32,746 bases of DNA from an uncultured Gammaproteobacteria bacterium (lineage in GTDB: Bacteria; Pseudomonadota; Gammaproteobacteria; Pseudomonadales; Azotimanducaceae). How positions within the stretch are numbered: the first letter of the stretch is position 1; every line of letters begins with the position of its first letter. The notes below the pieces were generated by a model that worked only from the letters and a program-made list of their open reading frames with translations, was not told where the DNA came from and searched no databases. This document shows, one piece after another, positions 8,702 to 16,512 of the stretch. The position numbers and the translations under genes are program-made. The stretch is from positions 1 to 32,746 of the forward strand of contig CAJXUL010000010.1 of the NCBI GenBank assembly GCA_913060615.1, given 5' to 3'.

Positions 8702-9622
8702 TTAATCCACTTGTCGTTGTGGGCCAGGGAAAAAACGGTTAGTGCGCGCTTGGTATCGAATATAATCAGGCCTCTTTTGCATAGAAAAATGCTCAGACGG
8801 CACGGCCCCGGTTGTATACACCAATGTGCTGTACATGGCTTTGGAGGTCATTAGTAGACCGGCTCCGAGCAACACCCACACTACGATATTCTCAGTACCT
8901 TGCAGCGCAAGCCATGAAGGTACTGCGGCTAGCGCAATGCCATTCCAAACCATCCACTCATAGAAGTAATTTGGATGGCGGCAGTAGCGCCACAAACCCA
9001 CATCGCACACTTGTCGAGTTTTGCCCTCGCGCTTCATCTTAGCCAAAAAACTGACCTTTTGAAAATCTGCGACACTCTCCAGAGTGAATGCTATAAACCA
9101 AATGGCAAGGCCTACTAACTCAAGTAGCGAGAACTGTGGGTTAGTATTGGAAGCTATGAGCAGAATAGGTAGCGCCAAAAAAGAAGCATTAGCCAAGCCC
9201 TGGGATAAAGCCTCTCCCTGTAGGGCCAGTGCTGTGTTGGTTTTGCCTTCTTCGGCAAAGCGGATATGTTGATATTGGTAGCGAGGAAACTCTCTCTGCA
9301 AAAGCCCTAAACGCCATAAGTTCAGCGCGCCTATACCCATGCGTAGTCCAACCAAAATGACTACCGCGCTGACGGTGAGTGAGCGTAACCAATAGCCGTC
9401 ACTGAACCAGTAACTGAGTACACCCAGCAAAACCAAGCCCCAGGGCCAACCAATATCAACGTAGTTCATGCGGCCAGTGCGCCAAATGGGTAAGCAAACC
9501 ACCAGTGCGAACAACACCAGCTGTGCCAAGCCGTTGACTAGTCCAAGAAACGAGAAGGTTGTGCTAACCAGTAGCAACACCCATCCAGATATGAATAGGT
9601 ATAAGGGGCGGAAGTAGTTCAT
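8702..9622 (-). CDS. DUF1295 / steroid 5-alpha-reductase-like integral membrane protein
   Basis: Multiple TM segments; DIGWPWGLVLLG, CDVGLWRYCRHPNYFYEWMVWNGIAL (DUF1295 signature). Start at MNYFRPL (9622) preferred; the ORF-track start at 9688 would add an Asn/Lys homopolymer from an AAY/AAR triplet tract. Confidence 0.85.
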   Translation of the reverse strand: MNYFRPLYLFISGWVLLLVSTTFSFLGLVNGLAQLVLFALVVCLPIWRTGRMNYVDIGWPWGLVLLGVLSYWFSDGYWLRSLTVSAVVILVGLRMGIGALNLWRLGLLQREFPRYQYQHIRFAEEGKTNTALALQGEALSQGLANASFLALPILLIASNTNPQFSLLELVGLAIWFIAFTLESVADFQKVSFLAKMKREGKTRQVCDVGLWRYCRHPNYFYEWMVWNGIALAAVPSWLALQGTENIVVWVLLGAGLLMTSKAMYSTLVYTTGAVPSEHFSMQKRPDYIRYQARTNRFFPGPQRQVD

Positions 9623-9625
9623 GAG

Positions 9626-9671
9626 CCGATTGTTCTTCTTTTTATTATTATTGTTGTTGTTATTATTATTG
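9626..9671 (-). repeat. AAT/AAC/AAG triplet low-complexity tract upstream of the DUF1295 start
   Basis: Plus strand reads tgttcttctttttattattattgttgttgttattattattggcc; minus strand is AATAATAATAACAACAACAATAATAATAAAAAGAAGAACA. Confidence 0.85.
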
Positions 9672-9788
9672 GCCAAAGGAGCATGCAAATCGCATAGCGA
9701 TTTTTGTAGTTGAGTATCCCAGTGCTTGCCAGGGCAATGTTACCCTAAAAGAAACTTTCTTGTGCCAACGGGCTGCTGCCTAAATGTT

Positions 9789-9826
9789 GAGCGACCGCTT
9801 AGGCAGATTGGTTAAGCGGTGCGCTC
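9789..9826. other. Long imperfect hairpin: GAGCG-ACCGCTTA ... TAAGCGGT-g-CGCTC
   Basis: 13 bp of pairing with a single bulged G (9821) and an 11-nt loop, read directly. Confidence 0.6.
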
Positions 9827-10196
9827 ATGTTTAATGGTTATCAGACATTACTGGATTGTTTTTACAGTGGTTTTATTCTCCAGTGTTGTTGCTTTTTTGC
9901 CGCCATACCTCATTCAGCACTTTGAACGGTGTCATGGCTACAGGCCAGCCAGCACAGTGCCCCGCATTGACCTATGCCGCAGCTATAGCGAGACGCTGGC
10001 AAATCTAAATGTTTGCGTAGCACCGACAAAAGCGGTTCATTTTACCAATCGGCGATCGCAGTTCGTGTAACACCATTTTTATTCATGCCTCACAGCGTGC
10101 TCCTCAGATATCCTCTATGAAACGTTAATCGTGACGGTGCGTATTTTCGAGATGGCCTGAAGCAGGTGAGAGTGGGGTGGCGCGAGGGTCTCGAAG

Positions 10197-10778
10197 CTAG
10201 TCGGTTGAGCGGAAAGTTTGTGCCACAAGCTTTTTCGCATAAGCCTTATTCACCGTTTCAAAACGAATGAGCACCTTGTACCACACGGCGCCAAAGAGCT
10301 CGTCAATGGCCACATCTATATCAATATCTTGGGAAAATTCGCCTTTTTCCTGAGCGTGCTCGAAGGCCTGCATAATTGGATTAATCCTTGGCAGGTAAAC
10401 GGCTTCGGCCATACGTTGATAAAGTTGCGGGTCGCGGTGGGCCTCTGCCAACACGCATATGGCAGCTTGGCGGCAATCAGTGCGGCCTATCTGACTGCCA
10501 AAGGCAAAAAGCGTGTGCTCAAGGTAGTTCACAAAAGGTGCTTTTTCGTCGTATGGGGCCAGCGGGGGCAACAGTCGGTCACGCCATACCTCTAACACTA
10601 AGTCGGCTTTGGAACTCCACCAGCGATAAATAGTCTGTTTGCCGACGCCCGCTTGGCTAGCGACTTTTTCAATTGAAAAATCAACATAGCCCGATGATCC
10701 CAGTAACTTTACCGTGGCCTCTAAAATCGCCTCATGGGATTTTGAATTGCGTCGTGACTTGTCTGGTTTCACGCTCAT
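10197..10778 (-). CDS. TetR/AcrR family transcriptional regulator
   Basis: N-terminal HTH: SHEAILEATVKLLGSSGYVDFSIEKVASQAGVGKQTIYRWWSSKADLVLEVW. Confidence 0.92.
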   Translation of the reverse strand: MSVKPDKSRRNSKSHEAILEATVKLLGSSGYVDFSIEKVASQAGVGKQTIYRWWSSKADLVLEVWRDRLLPPLAPYDEKAPFVNYLEHTLFAFGSQIGRTDCRQAAICVLAEAHRDPQLYQRMAEAVYLPRINPIMQAFEHAQEKGEFSQDIDIDVAIDELFGAVWYKVLIRFETVNKAYAKKLVAQTFRSTD

Positions 10779-11183
10779 TTAGACACCTATATTTTCCTCA
10801 GAATTTCCCTCAGATTCATTCTTAGAGTTTTTCATAATAACTTGCATTGGTAACCTGCATTTGCAGCTGCGCTTTTAGCAGCGGTTTAAGTGTTGCATAA
10901 AAAAATGGTGAAGGCAGCGCATTCTACGTTGGATTGACTCAAACTTCGCGTAGCGGGCCTGGTTGCCCTAGTTCAGTGAATACTTCCGCTTTGTTGACGA
11001 ATGCATAAGCTAAAAGCCGCGCATAAAAACTTATGCAAGGCTAGGTTCGAAGTTTCTATTCAATGCTGTAACTGGGTTTTATCTTGGTTGCTACCCTCTA
11101 ACAAATGTATGCAGCGTAAGCGCTGTTTGTGTCGCGGGTAGGCAGGCGCGAAAAATAAGTGGTCATCACAGCGGTAGAGAAGC

Positions 11184-11723
11184 TTAAACCGTTAGAACCA
11201 GTATGTTCACAGAATAGATTAAAAAAAGAGCCGACCACAGCTTGAATTGGCTGGGCATACTGATGACTAATATCATTAACAGAATTCCGATAGAGGGAAC
11301 GATCAAGGACGGCAGAACTGGATACCCATATAAAACTATATTCAGGTAAGGTCCAACGAAAAAATATAACAACATGGAAAGCGCTGACAGCCGACCAAAC
11401 TGCTGGCTCTCATCAAGCATATCTAACGTGCCTTCGCCCGGTTCACTCAACGCCATTTCAGCCGCCCCGTAGAGGCAAGAGCAACCAAAAACTAAAACAA
11501 TGAAGTCAATAAACTGCCATTGTTCAATTACCCGCAGGCCCCATCCCACCCACCAAAGTTGCAGGACATACAACATAATGCAGAAGGCCCAAATAGCGGA
11601 TGACCAGTGAAAACTGATTCTATCTTTGGCTCGGATAAGCATTGCAGCGTTGTGCAGTAATCTCGTAATGGCCAAGCCCAAAATGATAGATACGGATATA
11701 AAAATGTACTCATGTTGGGTCAT
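11184..11723 (-). CDS. Hypothetical integral membrane protein
   Basis: 179 aa, several hydrophobic segments; overlaps the upstream gene by 14 bp, suggesting translational coupling. Confidence 0.65.
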   Translation of the reverse strand: MTQHEYIFISVSIILGLAITRLLHNAAMLIRAKDRISFHWSSAIWAFCIMLYVLQLWWVGWGLRVIEQWQFIDFIVLVFGCSCLYGAAEMALSEPGEGTLDMLDESQQFGRLSALSMLLYFFVGPYLNIVLYGYPVLPSLIVPSIGILLMILVISMPSQFKLWSALFLIYSVNILVLTV

Positions 11724-12102
11724 TCGGTGTTCTCTTTAGCGCAATGAAAGCTACGCAGGCTGTGGCTATCTCGTAGATGAGTGCGCCATAAGTATAAGCA
11801 GTAAGTATCTGGTCGGTCATTAGCAACGATGCTAACCGCGCCATAGCTAAACTGCCAATGGCCAAAAACAATACGATCAAGCCGGACCGATAAAACTCCG
11901 GTTTCAAAAAAGCCAGCAAGAAAAACACGCCCAGGCCTGTCTGCAGCCCACCATACATTGCGCCGACTTCTGCGAACGCATCGCCATTGCTGATGATCAA
12001 GCCGGCAAAAGCTGCAGGGGTAGCGGGCGAGATTAAGCACACCGCGCCATAAGAAATTAAAATGAGAGCGGAGACGCCGAGAATAGTCTTACCTAACATC
12101 AT
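11710..12102 (-). CDS. DUF4345-like small integral membrane protein
   Basis: 130 aa, about 4 TM; AEVGAMYGGLQTGLGVFFLLAF...GSLAMARL pattern resembles DUF4345 proteins. Confidence 0.65.
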   Translation of the reverse strand: MMLGKTILGVSALILISYGAVCLISPATPAAFAGLIISNGDAFAEVGAMYGGLQTGLGVFFLLAFLKPEFYRSGLIVLFLAIGSLAMARLASLLMTDQILTAYTYGALIYEIATACVAFIALKRTPNDPT

Positions 12103-12340
12103 TTTGTCCTTGCCTAGATTTCGGAGCGGTTAGGATACAGGTATTAGGCGTGACAAGTGGTCTGCTTGAAGAGGGAAATGGCGTTGCTTGATGATCTCTT
12201 TGGACGGTGCCAGTATAGTGAGGAGGGAGATCTTTATGTTTGCAGCGGTTTACACCTGCTTAGTTCGGTGCATTGGAAACTGAGCTCTGTAAGTTCTAAA
12301 CAACACTTTAAACATCACTTTAAAAAGCGGGGAAAGCAAG

Positions 12341-13513
12341 ATGGCTTACGTAGAAAACCGAACAATTCACGATGCGGATGCTCATGTCATGGAGTTCCCG
12401 GAAAAGATTGTTGAATATATATCAGAAAAATTTAAGTCAGATTTTAAGCCGCATATCAGAACCCGCGATCAAAACTGGGTGGACGAAACAACAGCCCTGC
12501 ATGACGATCCAGAGTTTAAGGCCGGGGCTGAAGAAGAGATTATGACAAGACGCGGGCACGAGGCCCTTGGCGCGTTTCGCAAGGAAGATCGTGCCAAAAC
12601 ATTAGACTACCTCGGATTTGCCAGCCAGTTAATGTTCACCTCGGACGCATTGGATAACTACGGGTTAGAAACAGGGCAGAACAATGCCTTGGCCTGTGAA
12701 GTGGCGCGGGCGCACAACCGTATGATGGCGGATTTTTGCAGTGTCGATAAACGCTTGCTGGCCACCGGCTATGTGCCTTTAGTGGATATTGAGCAAGCAC
12801 CTAAGATTGCCAAAGAAGCACTGGAAATGGGATGCAAGGGTTTGGTCATTCCATCGCGTTGTCCTCCAGGCCACAGCCCCAGTCACATAGGCTTAGAACC
12901 GTTATGGTCGTTGGCTGAAGATGCCGGCGTGCCTATTCTGTTTCATGTGGGCGGCGAGCATAAGATGAACCCGGACTATCACGAAACAGGCCAAGGTCCA
13001 GTGCTTGATTTCCATGGGGGTGCAGAGAATTTCATCTCAACAAGTTATATGACGATACCTCTGGCCCTTTGGCAAACACTGTCTGTTTTGATTGTAGATG
13101 GTGTATTTGATCGCCATGAAAAGCTTAAGTTTGGCGCCATTGAACTGGGCGCTAGCTGGGTGCCAGGTTGGATGCGCTACCTAGACTCCGGTGCAGAAGC
13201 CTTTAAGAAAGGCGAAGACCGGTTAAAGAATCTCTCGGCAAAACCCAGTGAAATTGCCCAACGCCAATTCCGTGTAACGCCTTATCCTCACGAGCCAACA
13301 GATTGGATTATTGAGAATACAGGCCCAGACGTTTGCTTGTTTTCCTCTGATTTTCCTCATGTTGAAGGTGGACGGAATCCGCTTAAGCGATTTGAGACTG
13401 CTTTAGCGAATACTTCAGTAGAGAAAAAGCAGGGTTTCTATCGGGACAACTTCATTGATCTGATGGGTGCTGGGTTAGATGCATCGCTGCATGGTCAGCC
13501 TTATAGCGAGTAA
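12341..13513 (+). CDS. Amidohydrolase family 2 (TIM-barrel metal-dependent hydrolase)
   Basis: IHDADAHVMEF N-terminus, PLWSLAEDAGVPILFHVGG, ELGASWVPGWMRYLD, FSSDFPHVEGGRNPLKRFE. Preceded by GGGGAAAGC. Confidence 0.85.
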   Translation: MAYVENRTIHDADAHVMEFPEKIVEYISEKFKSDFKPHIRTRDQNWVDETTALHDDPEFKAGAEEEIMTRRGHEALGAFRKEDRAKTLDYLGFASQLMFTSDALDNYGLETGQNNALACEVARAHNRMMADFCSVDKRLLATGYVPLVDIEQAPKIAKEALEMGCKGLVIPSRCPPGHSPSHIGLEPLWSLAEDAGVPILFHVGGEHKMNPDYHETGQGPVLDFHGGAENFISTSYMTIPLALWQTLSVLIVDGVFDRHEKLKFGAIELGASWVPGWMRYLDSGAEAFKKGEDRLKNLSAKPSEIAQRQFRVTPYPHEPTDWIIENTGPDVCLFSSDFPHVEGGRNPLKRFETALANTSVEKKQGFYRDNFIDLMGAGLDASLHGQPYSE

Positions 13514-13549
13514 GGCTCTTTCAACCGAACAATGTAGTCTAGGTTTACC

Positions 13550-13588
13550 GCCTCATGTGTTGCTACATGAGGCATCTAATTTTTTTTC
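13550..13588 (+). terminator. Rho-independent terminator/attenuator-like hairpin with T-run
   Basis: GCCTCATGT-GTTGCT-ACATGAGGC (perfect 9-bp arms, 13550-13573 inside the spacer) followed by ATTTTTTTT at about 13580-13588. Confidence 0.65.
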
Positions 13589-13602
13589 GGGAAGTGGTGA
13601 TA

Positions 13603-14454
13603 ATGTCTTCAGCAGTAACAAATACAGTCACAGGACCATGGCGTCGGCCAAAAAATACGTCGGCAGATGAGAAGGGGGGTATTCATGATGATGACACCGC
13701 TCAAGGTTTAGGCTTTGAAGGCGGCACCATCGCCGGCTCTATCCATATGGAACAATTCCCACCAATGCTGGTGGATTACTTTGGTGAGGCCTGGTGGTCC
13801 AACGGTGGCATCTCGCTATACTTTAAAGCGGCCACAATTGACCACGAGCCAGTGCGTTGCCTGCTTCAACCTATCAGTGAAACCAAAGCGCGTATTTGGA
13901 TGGAGAACGAAGCGGGCGCTGTTGTAATGGAAGGCTCGGCATCGTTAGGCGATGACAAAGATTCGGAAGTGAGTAGGCGTATTGCCGCCAACCGACAAGC
14001 CAGTGATCTGCGCATGATGGCTGACGTGGTCATTGGCGCGCCGTCGCCACAAGGCACTGTGCATGTCATTGAGGAAAGTATTGATACACGGCTTGCGGTG
14101 ATTACAGAATCCACGGACTGTTATACAGATGCCACGCTCTATGGTGGCAGAGTTGTCCCAATGGCAGAGTGCATTCATTCTTTTAGAGGTGTGGAGGAGG
14201 ATATTATTCCTATCCGCGGGCCTTATGTTGGGCTGTTTGGGGCTATTGAGGTCCAGTACTTGGGCGCGCCGGTTGTAGCCGGTCGGGACTACACGGTACA
14301 CGGACATGTTGTTGCGCTTTCTGATAGCCCGAAGACTGAAATTATTTGGTACACGGCGTGGTTGAGTGACCCAGTGTCTGGCGAAAAAGTGGCGCGCATG
14401 ACCAAGATGGACAGGTTGATGAAAGATGCCTCGCCGCTATGGACCCAGGCTTAG
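13603..14454 (+). CDS. Hypothetical protein, possibly hotdog/MaoC-like fold
   Basis: LGFEGGTIAGSIHMEQFPPMLVDYFGEAWWSNGGISLYFKAATIDHEPVRC resembles hotdog-type dehydratase/thioesterase segments. ATG 13603 preferred to the ORF-track start at 13555, which lies in the putative terminator hairpin. Confidence 0.6.
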   Translation: MSSAVTNTVTGPWRRPKNTSADEKGGIHDDDTAQGLGFEGGTIAGSIHMEQFPPMLVDYFGEAWWSNGGISLYFKAATIDHEPVRCLLQPISETKARIWMENEAGAVVMEGSASLGDDKDSEVSRRIAANRQASDLRMMADVVIGAPSPQGTVHVIEESIDTRLAVITESTDCYTDATLYGGRVVPMAECIHSFRGVEEDIIPIRGPYVGLFGAIEVQYLGAPVVAGRDYTVHGHVVALSDSPKTEIIWYTAWLSDPVSGEKVARMTKMDRLMKDASPLWTQA

Positions 14455-14516
14455 TTCTCAGTTCTCAGTTCTCAGTTCTCAGCTCTCAGCTCTCAGCTCT
14501 CAGTCTTAGTTCTTAG
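14455..14516. repeat. 7-bp tandem repeat: four TTCTCAG then three CTCTCAG units, then degenerate copies
   Basis: TTCTCAG at 14455, 14462, 14469, 14476; CTCTCAG at 14483, 14490, 14497; then TCTTAG/TTCTTAG. Begins directly after the TAG stop of the preceding CDS. Confidence 0.92.
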
Positions 14517-14579
14517 ACTTTGGTTTTTGCGACGCTCGCACTAGGTCGATTTGTTGTTCTATTTTGAGCAGGTCTTTTG

Positions 14580-15221
14580 TCACTTTTTTGCGCCCGCTAT
14601 GCGCTCAATGCCCGACAAAATATAGCGCACAGCAAGCTCAATGGTCTCGTCTTTATCTAGGCCTGCTTGAGCGGTGAGGTCTGCGGCAGCTATTGAAGCC
14701 CCGGACGACATGCGGATAACTAACTGTGCTTGGCGCTGATCCAGTTGGTATTGCGTAGCTGCCATGTCCACCAAAAAACGTGCGCTGCGCCGTCGGTGCT
14801 TGTCTTCTTGATCTTTTATTGCGTGTGCAATCTCGGGTTGCGAAAGCAGTAGCGGTAGAATGTTCCCTGGTGCTTGATGGTCAAAATTACTGGTCACAGA
14901 AATGCGCACAATGTCTTCAAAGGTCTTTGCTTCCAGCGCCGCTGCATTGGAGGCGTCAACAAAATTGCGGTACTCGCGTTGCAGTAGCGCTTGCAGCAAT
15001 GCCGGGCGATTTGCAAAATAGTTGTAGACCAGTGGCGCGGATACCCCTGCAAGCTTTGCTAACCCTTCCATCGTGAATGCCTGCAAACCCTGATCAAGGA
15101 CCATACAACTGGCGGTATCAAGCAATTGATCATGCCGAGCTTGGGGCGAGAGCCTTGTTCTTATTTTCGCTTTCTCTTTCGCTTTTGGTTTGGCTTTTGC
15201 TGGGGTTGGGATTTGTGTCAT
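14580..15221 (-). CDS. TetR/AcrR family transcriptional regulator with Lys/Ala-rich N-terminus
   Basis: KAKPKAKEKAKIRTRLSPQARHDQLLDTASCMVLDQGLQAFTMEGLAKLAGVSAPLVYNYFANRPALLQALL. Confidence 0.9.
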   Translation of the reverse strand: MTQIPTPAKAKPKAKEKAKIRTRLSPQARHDQLLDTASCMVLDQGLQAFTMEGLAKLAGVSAPLVYNYFANRPALLQALLQREYRNFVDASNAAALEAKTFEDIVRISVTSNFDHQAPGNILPLLLSQPEIAHAIKDQEDKHRRRSARFLVDMAATQYQLDQRQAQLVIRMSSGASIAAADLTAQAGLDKDETIELAVRYILSGIERIAGAKK

Positions 15222-15268
15222 GGGTTGAGTTTATCTTTATTATTGACAGTCTTAAATAGCGGGTTTAC

Positions 15269-15283
15269 TTTAGGCAGCCTAAA
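15269..15283. promoter_or_regulatory. Candidate TetR operator: palindrome TTTAGGC-A-GCCTAAA
   Basis: Perfect 7-bp arms with 1-nt centre in the divergent region between the TetR gene (start 15221, -) and the amidohydrolase gene (15306, +); lies downstream of a TTGACA at 15243-15248. Confidence 0.65.
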
Positions 15284-15305
15284 ATAAGCCACTTGGACAG
15301 TCATC

Positions 15306-16469
15306 ATGAAGACCTACGCCCAGCACCGCCGTATTATTGACGCAGACTCGCACCTAATGGAGCTGGACGATTTTTTACATAACGCTGCGCGCCCAGAACA
15401 CCTAGGTTTTGTGCCCTCTATGCATGACCAAAAGAGCTTGCCGGTTCACAAAGAAGGCTTGGAGAAAGGTCGTGCCCTGCTTGCGCGTAGGCAACAAGAG
15501 CCTGAAACAATGGCCAAGTTTGAAGCTTCAATGATGGATAACACCAAGAGCGGTTGGTCTCGTATAGGTGCTTTCGACCCGCAAGAGCGCTCCCACACGC
15601 TTGATTTGCTCGGCTTCGAGCAGCAGATGGTATTGCCCACTTACACGTTACACCAAACGCTGCATGCCGCCACAGATGAAGCCTTGGCTGCAACGGCCAT
15701 GACATTGAACAAAGCCATGGCAGATTTTTGTGCCCATGACTCGCGTCTTAAAAGTATTGGTTATCTGCCAATGAACCTTGGCCCAAAGGTGGCAAAACAA
15801 ATTTTAGACCAAGGCTTTGCAGACGGCTGCTACACCTTTTTAGTGCCGACCAATGAGCCATCTGCAGAGCAACGCTCGTACACGCATGCAGACTTTGATC
15901 CTATTTGGGCAGGTTTTGCAGAGCAGGGTGTACCCGTGGCGTTGCACACGGCGGCAAATGGCGATTACAACGCGGTATCGCCTAGTTTCAGAAACAACGG
16001 GAGGACGCCGATTGCGCTGGGCGGTGATGCGCCATTTGGCGAACTTGGGCTACTGAATATTGGCGCCAGTGCGCAATTGTTTTTGTCGGCAATGATCTTT
16101 GACGAGGTATTTGCTCGCCATCCAAATCTACAGGTACTCAGCATGGAACACGGCGCATCTTGGGTGCCAGGTTGGTTGCAGCAAATGGATTTCACGGCAA
16201 ATACGTTTAAGTATTTTCGTAAATTTGTTGAGAAACCGTCTGAAACTGCCAAACGCCACCTTAAGTTTTCTCCGTTCTCTGGGGAGCCTGTGGGCTGGAT
16301 CATAGACAGTATTGGTCCAGACATGTTGGTGTTTGCATCAGATTACCCGCACCCAGAAGGTACAGCTGATCCCATTAAAAGGTTTGAGCGCAGCATGCCC
16401 AACTGCGATCAAGAGGTAATGGACAAATTCTACTACGGCAATATGTTAGAGCTGATGGGGGGCGCGTAA
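15306..16469 (+). CDS. Amidohydrolase family 2 protein, paralog of 12341-13513
   Basis: IIDADSHLMELDDFL, HPNLQVLSMEHGASWVPGWLQQMD, FASDYPHPEGTADPIKRFERS; shares motif blocks with the 12341-13513 product. Confidence 0.87.
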   Translation: MKTYAQHRRIIDADSHLMELDDFLHNAARPEHLGFVPSMHDQKSLPVHKEGLEKGRALLARRQQEPETMAKFEASMMDNTKSGWSRIGAFDPQERSHTLDLLGFEQQMVLPTYTLHQTLHAATDEALAATAMTLNKAMADFCAHDSRLKSIGYLPMNLGPKVAKQILDQGFADGCYTFLVPTNEPSAEQRSYTHADFDPIWAGFAEQGVPVALHTAANGDYNAVSPSFRNNGRTPIALGGDAPFGELGLLNIGASAQLFLSAMIFDEVFARHPNLQVLSMEHGASWVPGWLQQMDFTANTFKYFRKFVEKPSETAKRHLKFSPFSGEPVGWIIDSIGPDMLVFASDYPHPEGTADPIKRFERSMPNCDQEVMDKFYYGNMLELMGGA

Positions 16470-16476
16470 GCGCCCC
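16459..16476. terminator. GC hairpin GGGGCGC-GTAA-GCGCCCC at the end of the amidohydrolase gene
   Basis: Perfect 7-bp arms; loop contains the TAA stop. Weak downstream CTTTTCTT; lies between convergent genes. Confidence 0.5.
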
Positions 16477-16512
16477 GCACATCGACTTTTCTTAGCTTAG
16501 CAGATCAGTGGG

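Noticed and set aside
9623-9688. Asn/Lys-rich N-terminal extension (MHAPLANNNNNNNNNKKKNNR) of the DUF1295 protein
   Set aside because: Comes from a TTG start and a triplet low-complexity tract; the membrane protein starts naturally at MNYFRPL (9622).
9819-10070. 83-aa ORF with one hydrophobic segment (alternative ATG 9837)
   Set aside because: Possible small membrane protein, but no recognisable family or clear ribosome-binding site; its ORF-track start lies inside a strong hairpin. Left uncalled.
10860-11160. Possible tRNA/ncRNA around GGTTCGAAGTTTC (about 11043)
   Set aside because: T-loop-like string only; no acceptor or anticodon arms could be assembled.
12157-12414. 85-aa ORF upstream of the first amidohydrolase
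   Set aside because: Overlaps the amidohydrolase start and has low-quality composition; the region is better read as a promoter/leader.
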